Below, piece by piece: positions 1-5,046 of a DNA stretch of 5,046 bases. The DNA is taken from positions 1 to 5,046 of the forward strand of contig DAOWJG010000028.1 of the NCBI GenBank assembly GCA_030640485.1, given 5' to 3'. A model generated the notes under the pieces. It did not search any database. It was not told the origin of the DNA and saw only the letters and a list, made by a program, of their open reading frames with translations. This DNA is from Dehalococcoidales bacterium (GTDB taxonomy: Bacteria; Chloroflexota; Dehalococcoidia; Dehalococcoidales; UBA5760). The position numbers were made by a program, and so were the translations under genes. Within the stretch, counting starts at the first letter, position 1; each line of letters opens with the position of its first letter.

Positions 1-2
1 CC

Positions 3-95
3 AAAAATACATTAGATGCTCTTAAATATCTTGATGATAACTTTAAACTCAAAATTGATAACTTTATATATGATAAAAAGATTAGGCGGGAATAA
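3..95 (+). CDS. Possible C-terminal fragment of an unidentified AT-rich gene
   Basis: This frame is open from the left edge to a TAA at 93-95, giving 30 codons and no start codon in a sensible place, so if real it is the 3' end of a gene lying mostly outside the window. The peptide is rich in Lys, Asp, Asn and Phe (it starts KNTLDALKYLDDNF and ends KKIRRE), which would suit a charged helical C-terminus. I recognise no family. The base composition (about 24% G+C over 1-95) is far below that of gyrA, so a real gene here would be compositionally foreign to its neighbour. An open frame this short is not unlikely by chance even in AT-rich DNA, and the stretch may simply be non-coding upstream DNA. 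The sequence further left would decide. Confidence 0.35.
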   Translation, partial: KNTLDALKYLDDNFKLKIDNFIYDKKIRRE

Positions 96-119
96 AAAAA
101 CAGGTTCGTGTCTTGCGGG

Positions 120-125
120 TATAAA
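120..125 (+). promoter_or_regulatory. Candidate -10 element of the gyrA promoter
   Basis: TATAAA differs from the sigma-70 -10 consensus TATAAT at one position and lies 38 bases before the gyrA GTG, which would leave a leader of about 30 bases. The best-spaced -35 candidate (AAAACA at 97-102, 17-base spacer) matches the TTGACA consensus at only three of six positions, and no extended -10 TG is present. This is a motif match in an AT-rich background, not proof of a promoter. gyrA could also be transcribed from further upstream. Confidence 0.3.
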
Positions 126-147
126 TCTTAGTCAACCCATGAAGAAA

Positions 148-153
148 AAGGGG
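148..153 (+). promoter_or_regulatory. Ribosome binding site of gyrA (supports the GTG start)
   Basis: AAGGGG lies 10 bases before the GTG at 164, at the long end of normal spacing. It matters because the gyrA frame has an in-frame stop (TGA at 140-142) just upstream and no ATG until after the conserved N-terminal helix, so the GTG is the only start that keeps the conserved N-terminus and has a purine-rich site before it. Confidence 0.6.
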
Positions 154-163
154 TCAAACGAGC

Positions 164-2602
164 GTGGTTTTAGGTAAAGTTAGACCGATCAACATAGAAG
201 ATGAGATAAGGAGTTCCTATCTCGACTACGCGATGAGCGTTATCGTTTCCCGTGCCTTGCCTGATGTGCGGGATGGGTTAAAGCCGGTGCATCGGCGTAT
301 TCTCTATGCGATGCAGGGTCTGGGGTTAAGTCATGCCGGTCCTCAGCGGAAGAGTGCTCGTGTTGTCGGTGAGGTGATGGGTAAATATCATCCCCACGGT
401 GATGCCTCGATTTATGATGCCATGGTGCGTATGGCGCAGGATTTCTCAATGCGGTATGTGCTGGTTGATGGGCAGGGTAATTTCGGTAGTGTGGATAATG
501 ACCCTCCGGCGGCGATGCGTTATACCGAGGTACGCTTGGCCTCCATTTCTCAAGAGATGCTGGTTGATATTGATAAGGATACCGTGGACTTTATGCCCAA
601 CTTTGACAGTAGCCTGAAGGAGCCCACGGTCCTCCCCGCCCGGTTACCCAATCTACTGGTTAGTGGCAGCTCTGGCATTGCCGTCGGTATGGCGACCAAT
701 ATCCCGCCTCATAATCTGGGCGAGGTCTGTGACGCTATCTCTTATCTCATTGATAACCCCGAAGCCACTGTCAATGAGCTTATCCAGTTTGTTAAGGGGC
801 CTGATTTCCCTACCGCGGGCGTTATTCTGGGGCGGGACGGGATTAAGAGTGCCTACGCTACCGGGCACGGTAAGGTGGTAGTTCAGGCCAAGGCTCACGT
901 GGTAGATGCTCAAGAAGCGGGGCGTCGCCAGATAGTGGTTACTGAGCTTCCCTACCAGACGAATAAGGCGGCCCTTATCAGACGGGTGGCCGAGCTGGTC
1001 AAGGATAAGAAAATCAGGGGCATTAGTGAAATTCGTGACGAGTCGGACCGCCAGGGCATGCGTATTGTTATTGAACTAAGAAAGGATGCCCAGTCCCACC
1101 CGGTGCTTAATAACCTCTATAAGTATACCTCAATGCAGTCGGCTTTCTTCATTAATATGCTGGCCCTGGTTGATGGGCAGCCCCGGGTAGTTAGCCTTAA
1201 GGAGGCACTTCAGTACTATATTGACTTTCGCAGCCAGGTTATCACCCGGCGCTCCCGGTTTGAGCTTAAGGAGGCGAAGGCGAGAGCCCATATCCTGGAA
1301 GGGCTTAAGATTGCCCTGGATCAGATAGATATGGTGATTGCTACCATCCGGAAGTCGGAAACAGTTGAGGCAGCTCGCCAGAACCTTATGGCTAAGTTTG
1401 GTCTATCTCAGGTGCAGGCACAGGCCATTCTTGATATGCCGCTTCGGCGTCTGGCTAACCTGGAACGGCGTAAGATACTTGATGAGCATGCCGCGCTATT
1501 AAAAAATATCGCTTACCTGGAAGACCTGCTGTCTAATCCGAGGCGGATACTCATGTTGGTGAGGACTGAGGTGGATGAATTAAAGTCCAAATACGCTGAC
1601 CCGCGGCGGACAGAGATACAGGAGCAGGGGGTGATTGAGTTTAGTGAGGAGGACCTTGTTCCTCACCAGAGAGTGGTGGTGACCCTCAGTGACCGGGGTT
1701 TTGTCAAGAGGGTGCCCTCTCAGGTCTACCGGGTGCAGCATCGCGGTGGCAAGGGCATCATTGGCATGGTAACCCGGGAGAAGGATGCCGTAAGACTCTT
1801 GGTGGTGGCTGATACTCATGACAAACTCTACTTCTTCACTAACCGGGGTAAGGTTTTTTGCCTGAAGTGCTATGAAATTCCACCCGATAGCTCCCGGACG
1901 GGTAAGGGGACGGCGGTGGTTAATCTTTTCCCGGTCATTGAAGGGGAGAGGGTTACCGCCATGGTCGCCGTGAGTGATTTTAAGCGGGGTGACTACCTGG
2001 TGATGGCTACCTGTGGGGGTGAGGTGAAAAAGACGGCGGTAGAGAGGTTTACTCAGGTGCGGAGTAGCGGGCTTATTGCGATGGATTTAGACGAGAGCGA
2101 TGAATTATGTGCGGCACAGCTGGCTAATAACCAGGATGATATCGTACTGATAACCAAAAAAGGGCAGTCAATCAGATTTACCGTTGCTGAGCTAAGAGCC
2201 AGCTCCAGAACCAGTGGTGGGGTGCGGGGTATTCGCTTGTCTCCTGGTGACCGGGTAGTTAGTATGGATGTTGCCTATCCTGACCGCTTTCTGTTGATAG
2301 TTAGCAATAACGGCTATGGTAAGCTTACCCCGATTGGTGACTATCCCCAGCAGCACCGGGCGGGCAGTGGTGTGAGAACCTTTAAGGTCTGTGAAAAAAC
2401 GGGTGAGGTTATTGATGCCAAGCTGGTCTCTAAGTCTCAACAGCTGATGATTATATCGGCTGAGGGTATTATTACCCGCACCCTGGTGAGAGGGAAAGAC
2501 CCCCGAAAGGGTATTGCCATTCAGGGCCGGAGCACGCAGGGGGTGAGGCTGATGAGGCTGGCAAGGGGCGATGCGGTAGTGGCCATCGCCTGTTTTGAAT
2601 AG
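164..2602 (+). CDS. gyrA: DNA gyrase subunit A
   Basis: The 812-residue protein is the breakage-reunion subunit of DNA gyrase, which with GyrB (not in the window) introduces negative supercoils using ATP. The N-terminal hallmark [29 protein letters not shown] begins at residue 17 in two short runs: [14 protein letters not shown] (17-30) and [15 protein letters not shown] (31-45). The winged-helix region follows, with the quinolone-interaction stretch [13 protein letters not shown] (73-85) and the catalytic Arg119-Tyr120 in AAMRYTE. Next come the tower and coiled-coil regions (roughly 150-480). The C-terminal beta-pinwheel (about 495-812) shows six blade signatures, near residues 505, 554, 611, 659, 709 and 760. 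The GyrA box QHRGGKG (525-531) favours GyrA over ParC. The length is typical of non-proteobacterial GyrA: the enterobacterial insertion near the coiled coil and the acidic C-terminal tail are both absent. Translation starts at a GTG. The hydrolase gene follows after 35 bases and is probably co-transcribed. Confidence 0.97.
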   Translation: MVLGKVRPINIEDEIRSSYLDYAMSVIVSRALPDVRDGLKPVHRRILYAMQGLGLSHAGPQRKSARVVGEVMGKYHPHGDASIYDAMVRMAQDFSMRYVLVDGQGNFGSVDNDPPAAMRYTEVRLASISQEMLVDIDKDTVDFMPNFDSSLKEPTVLPARLPNLLVSGSSGIAVGMATNIPPHNLGEVCDAISYLIDNPEATVNELIQFVKGPDFPTAGVILGRDGIKSAYATGHGKVVVQAKAHVVDAQEAGRRQIVVTELPYQTNKAALIRRVAELVKDKKIRGISEIRDESDRQGMRIVIELRKDAQSHPVLNNLYKYTSMQSAFFINMLALVDGQPRVVSLKEALQYYIDFRSQVITRRSRFELKEAKARAHILEGLKIALDQIDMVIATIRKSETVEAARQNLMAKFGLSQVQAQAILDMPLRRLANLERRKILDEHAALLKNIAYLEDLLSNPRRILMLVRTEVDELKSKYADPRRTEIQEQGVIEFSEEDLVPHQRVVVTLSDRGFVKRVPSQVYRVQHRGGKGIIGMVTREKDAVRLLVVADTHDKLYFFTNRGKVFCLKCYEIPPDSSRTGKGTAVVNLFPVIEGERVTAMVAVSDFKRGDYLVMATCGGEVKKTAVERFTQVRSSGLIAMDLDESDELCAAQLANNQDDIVLITKKGQSIRFTVAELRASSRTSGGVRGIRLSPGDRVVSMDVAYPDRFLLIVSNNGYGKLTPIGDYPQQHRAGSGVRTFKVCEKTGEVIDAKLVSKSQQLMIISAEGIITRTLVRGKDPRKGIAIQGRSTQGVRLMRLARGDAVVAIACFE

Positions 2603-2627
2603 TCCTTGGTGCTAGCCTCCACAAGGA
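2603..2627 (+). promoter_or_regulatory. Hairpin that can mask the hydrolase ribosome binding site
   Basis: TCCTTGgTG (2603-2611) can pair with CACAAGGA (2620-2627): eight base pairs with one bulged G and an eight-base loop. It begins at the base right after the gyrA stop codon, and its 3' arm contains most of the AAGGAG (2623-2628) that lies nine bases before the hydrolase ATG. Ribosomes finishing gyrA would cover the 5' arm, so translational coupling is possible. There is no T-run after it, so it is not an intrinsic terminator. The pairing is seen by eye; the function is inferred. Confidence 0.35.
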
Positions 2628-2637
2628 GAGGTGTCCG

Positions 2638-3327
2638 ATGAAGCTATTGTTTATCCCCGGTTCGGCTTGTGGTAAAAAGGCGTGGCTGTGCCAAACCCGA
2701 TACTTTACCGATTCAGAGGCGGTTACCCTTCCTGGCCATCCTGAGGGCACACCCTGCTCCAGTATTGATGGTTACGTGGCGTGGCTGCGGAGCTATATCA
2801 ACCAGCACCAGTATCAGGATATCGTGTTGGCTGGCCATTCTATGGGGGGTGCGGTGGCGCAACTTTATGGGCTAAAGTATGGTGAGGAGGTAAAGGCTTT
2901 GGTCTTAGTGGGCACCGGAGCCAGATTGAGAATTCGCCCGGAGTTGCTTAAGGCAGTTGAGGGTATGATTACCGATAAGAATGCCTGGATAGAATACTTG
3001 GAGGAGCGCCATCGTTCTGCTGCCCCTCAGGTCAAGCAGGCGATTATTGAAGAGAGGCTGCGGATAGGCCCGGCGGTGATGTTGAACGATTTACTCTGCT
3101 GCGACAAATTCAACATTATGACCAGGGTTCATACTATCAAGCTGCCGACGCTGGTTATCGGTGGTAGTGAGGATGAGCTGACCCCGGTAAAATATGCTCA
3201 TTATCTTGAGAGTAAGATTGAGGGGGCCCGCCAGGTTATAGTTAAGGGGACGGGTCACTGGGTGCTGACCGAGAAACCGGAAGCGGTTAATCAGGCGATA
3301 GAGAGTTTTCTGGTTGGGCTAAACTAA
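2638..3327 (+). CDS. Alpha/beta-hydrolase fold protein, substrate unknown
   Basis: This 229-residue protein has the canonical alpha/beta-hydrolase layout: first strand and oxyanion-hole loop KLLFIPGSA (2-10), nucleophile elbow GHSMGG with Ser68, a helical cap region (about 98-160), the acid in GGSEDELTP (Asp179 most likely) and the catalytic His207 in GTGHW. The complete triad argues for an active serine hydrolase of the general esterase/lipase/MenH-like group. Nothing in the cap points to one substrate, so no gene symbol is given. No signal peptide or membrane segment is visible, so it should be cytoplasmic. The ATG follows AAGGAG by nine bases, a clear start. The 35-base gap after gyrA with no terminator suggests one transcript, although a functional link to gyrase is not implied. 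Its TAA shares bases with the stop codon of the convergent gene. Confidence 0.9.
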   Translation: MKLLFIPGSACGKKAWLCQTRYFTDSEAVTLPGHPEGTPCSSIDGYVAWLRSYINQHQYQDIVLAGHSMGGAVAQLYGLKYGEEVKALVLVGTGARLRIRPELLKAVEGMITDKNAWIEYLEERHRSAAPQVKQAIIEERLRIGPAVMLNDLLCCDKFNIMTRVHTIKLPTLVIGGSEDELTPVKYAHYLESKIEGARQVIVKGTGHWVLTEKPEAVNQAIESFLVGLN

Positions 3328-5046
3328 AGCCCCCGATGCTTCTGCTGGCAAGCTGGCTGCCAGCGTTCCAGTCCACAGGCATTACAAGCTTCAGTGCGGC
3401 AGTCAGGGGTTTCTTTGCCGTTGAGGGCATATTGATATTCTTGCTTGAGGAAAGCCTGGCTTACGCCGGCATCAATATGAGCCCAGGGTAGCGGCTCATC
3501 CAGGGAGCGTTCCCGCTGGGCATAGAAGCTGGGCTCAAGCCCGGCCTCTTTAAAGGCATGGAGCCAGTTTTCATGATTAAAGTATTCGCTCCAGCCATCA
3601 AAGGTTGAGCCCAACTGCCAGGCGTGGTAGATAACCCTGCCCAGTCGTCGGTCGCCTCGTGACATGGCGGCTTCAAGCTGGCTAACCTTAGGGTCGTTCC
3701 AGGATAGTCTGACCTCCTTGCGGCGTAGCCCCTGTTTTAGTAGTTCATGCTTGGCGTTTAGCTGCGCTTGGCCTTCCTGGGCAACCCATTGGAAGGGCGT
3801 ATGCGGCTTGGGCACGAAAGTGGACAGGCTGACCCTTATTTGAGGTCTCCTCCCTTTAGTTTGTCTACCTAGTGAACTAATCCTGTCTATCAGGCTGATT
3901 ATTGCCTCAATATCGTCGGTGGTCTCTGTGGGCAGGCCGAGCATGAAGTAGAGCTTGAGGCCAGTCCAGCCATGGGCGAAGGCTTCGGTGGCAGTCAAAA
4001 GGATGATATCTTCCGGGGTATTCTTATTGATTACCTGCCTGAGTCTCTGGCTACCGGCCTCGGGGGCAAAGGTGAGCCCGGTTCTCTTGTGGGCGGCTAG
4101 GGAGTCCAGCAGCTTTACCGAAAAGCTATCAATTCGCAGACTGGGTAGTGACAGGATGAGATTTTGATCCTGATAGCGGTGGAATAATCGCTCTACCAGC
4201 TCGTCAATATGGGGGTAGTCGCTGGTGCTTAGTGAAACCAGGGAGACCTCGTTATAGCCGCAGTTAGCCATAAGCTCCCCTACTGCCTTAAGCACCTCCT
4301 CTTGAGGGCGGTCACGCACCGGACGGTATATATTTCCAGCCTGGCAGAAGCGACAGCCACGGCCACAGCCCCGCCGAATCTCGATGGCTCCCCGGTCGTG
4401 GACGACCTCAATGTAGGGGACGACCGGCCTGGTGGGGGGTAGCGGTAGCTTGGTCACTATCCGCCGCCTGATACTAGGGCTAGCTTCGGTTACGGTGGGG
4501 GTAATGCTCTTAAATATACCGCTAGCTTCGTATTCTACACGATACAGGCTCGGCACGTATATACCGTGAATAGTAGCCAGCCGGCGCAGTAGCTCTGCTC
4601 TGGTGCCCCCTGCGCTTTTCCAGTCCCGGAAGCTATCAACTAACTCAAGGGCTACCTCTTCGCCGTCCCCGATTACGAAGCAGTCAATAAAGTCCGCCAT
4701 CGGCTCGGGGTTAAGAGCACAGCTGCCACCAGCTATTACTATCGGGTGAGAGTCATTTCTCTCTGAGGCAAGGAGTGGGATTTGGGCGAGGTGCAGCATA
4801 TTTAGGACGTTGGTATAGGTGAGTTCGTAGCCCAGGGAAAAACCAATGATGTCAAAATCCTTTAGTGGGCGTTTAGATTCAAGACTGGATAGGGGAACAC
4901 CGCCCGCATGCAGTTGGGCTGCCATATTCGGCCATGGGGTAAAGACTCTTTCGGCAAGCACATCCGGTTGATAATTGAGTAGCTCGTAGAGGATGGGTAA
5001 TGCCAGAGTGGACATACCTATTTCGTATAAGTCCGGGTAGGAGAGG
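3324..5046 (-). CDS. B12-binding-like radical SAM protein, TIGR03960-type, 5' end missing
   Basis: The frame stays open to the right edge, giving 573 visible codons. The ATG at 5015 is internal: the ten codons before it read LSYPDLYEIG, which continues into MS as in the conserved PDxYEIGMS motif of this family, so perhaps 40-50 residues lie outside. Numbering from that Met, an N-terminal B12-binding-like region holds GFSLGYELTYTNVLNML (58-74), AGGSCALNPEP (95-105) and GDGEE (117-121). The radical SAM core has CGRGCRFC (Cys217, Cys221, Cys224), which should ligate a [4Fe-4S] cluster and S-adenosylmethionine, followed by TFAPEAGSQRLR (315-326) and GLKLYFMLGLPTET (352-365). A C-terminal region has SRGDRRLG (452-459) and a cysteine group (539, 544, 547, 556). 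I know of no established reaction for the family. It is convergent with the hydrolase, overlapping by four bases. Confidence 0.9.
   Translation of the reverse strand, partial: LSYPDLYEIGMSTLALPILYELLNYQPDVLAERVFTPWPNMAAQLHAGGVPLSSLESKRPLKDFDIIGFSLGYELTYTNVLNMLHLAQIPLLASERNDSHPIVIAGGSCALNPEPMADFIDCFVIGDGEEVALELVDSFRDWKSAGGTRAELLRRLATIHGIYVPSLYRVEYEASGIFKSITPTVTEASPSIRRRIVTKLPLPPTRPVVPYIEVVHDRGAIEIRRGCGRGCRFCQAGNIYRPVRDRPQEEVLKAVGELMANCGYNEVSLVSLSTSDYPHIDELVERLFHRYQDQNLILSLPSLRIDSFSVKLLDSLAAHKRTGLTFAPEAGSQRLRQVINKNTPEDIILLTATEAFAHGWTGLKLYFMLGLPTETTDDIEAIISLIDRISSLGRQTKGRRPQIRVSLSTFVPKPHTPFQWVAQEGQAQLNAKHELLKQGLRRKEVRLSWNDPKVSQLEAAMSRGDRRLGRVIYHAWQLGSTFDGWSEYFNHENWLHAFKEAGLEPSFYAQRERSLDEPLPWAHIDAGVSQAFLKQEYQYALNGKETPDCRTEACNACGLERWQPACQQKHRGL
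3344..3364. other. Perfect inverted repeat just past the hydrolase stop
   Basis: GCTGGCA (3344-3350) and TGCCAGC (3358-3364) form a perfect 7-bp GC-rich stem with a 7-base loop, 17 bases downstream of the hydrolase TAA. It lies inside the last codons of the radical SAM gene (the WQPACQQ stretch), so codon content may explain it. No T-run follows on either strand, so it does not meet the pattern of an intrinsic terminator. It could still stall transcription or protect the 3' end of the gyrA-hydrolase message. Confidence 0.3.

Noticed and set aside
139..177. A 12-codon ORF from an ATG at 139 that overlaps the gyrA start, as a possible leader peptide.
   Set aside because: It has no ribosome binding site in front of it and no attenuator-like structure follows. 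The gyrA GTG frame has the conserved protein and a purine-rich site.
240..449. Antisense and alternate-frame ORFs inside gyrA, including 240-449, 653-913, 1580-1819 and 2192-2440 on the - strand.
   Set aside because: They lie wholly within a strongly conserved gene, encode low-complexity or unfamiliar peptides, and fit shadows of the gyrA reading frame.
164..2602. Topoisomerase IV subunit ParC as an alternative to GyrA.
   Set aside because: The GyrA-box-like QHRGGKG and a full six-blade C-terminal domain favour GyrA. ParC normally has a degenerate box and often fewer blades.
2472..2750. A - strand ORF spanning the gyrA-hydrolase junction.
   Set aside because: It overlaps two well-supported genes on the other strand and its peptide resembles no family I know.
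2638..3327. A specific assignment of the hydrolase, such as MenH or haloalkane dehalogenase.
   Set aside because: Only the generic triad and fold motifs are visible. Neighbouring genes give no pathway, so a substrate name would be a guess.
3344..3364. An intrinsic terminator for the gyrA-hydrolase transcript.
   Set aside because: The stem is good but no T-run follows on either strand, and the sequence is coding in the convergent gene. It is kept only as an inverted repeat.
1..5046. A novel defence, mobile or CRISPR-like system in the window.
   Set aside because: No transposase, integrase, terminal repeats, spaced repeat array or toxin-antitoxin-sized gene pair is present. The three main genes are ordinary chromosomal families.

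Overview
The window looks like an ordinary chromosomal housekeeping region of a bacterium with intermediate GC content. It holds one complete gyrA on the + strand, a complete alpha/beta-hydrolase gene directly behind it, and a convergent radical SAM gene on the - strand that runs off the right edge. GyrA lacks the insertion and the acidic tail of the enterobacterial protein, and its style of sequence together with this radical SAM family reminds me of Chloroflexota, especially Dehalococcoidia. That assignment comes from memory of protein families and is only moderately secure; no alignment was run.

Layout. Positions 1-95 are very AT-rich (23 G/C in 95 bases) and may hold the last 30 codons of an otherwise unseen + strand gene. 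Positions 96-163 form the gyrA leader, with a TATAAA-like -10 element and an AAGGGG ribosome binding site before a GTG start at 164. gyrA ends at 2602. After 35 bases comes the hydrolase (2638-3327), which has a strong ribosome binding site that can fold into a hairpin. The hydrolase stop codon overlaps the stop codon of the convergent radical SAM gene (3324-5046, 5' end missing), so no untranscribed space separates the two units.

Function. GyrA is the DNA-cleaving and DNA-wrapping subunit of DNA gyrase; its GyrB partner is not in the window. The hydrolase has a complete Ser-Asp-His triad but no identifiable substrate, and it is probably co-transcribed with gyrA. The radical SAM protein matches the widespread, uncharacterised TIGR03960-type family (B12-binding-like N-terminus, CxxxCxxC cluster, C-terminal cysteine cluster). 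The radical SAM-linked DUF2344 protein often found next to or fused to this family is not on its 3' side here.

I found no mobile element, CRISPR array, tRNA, rRNA or evident new system. The observations worth checking are local: the AT-rich upstream segment with a 21-bp-period direct repeat, natural residue variants in GyrA, the hairpin over the hydrolase ribosome binding site, the overlapping convergent stops, and the cysteine-rich tail and missing partner of the radical SAM protein.
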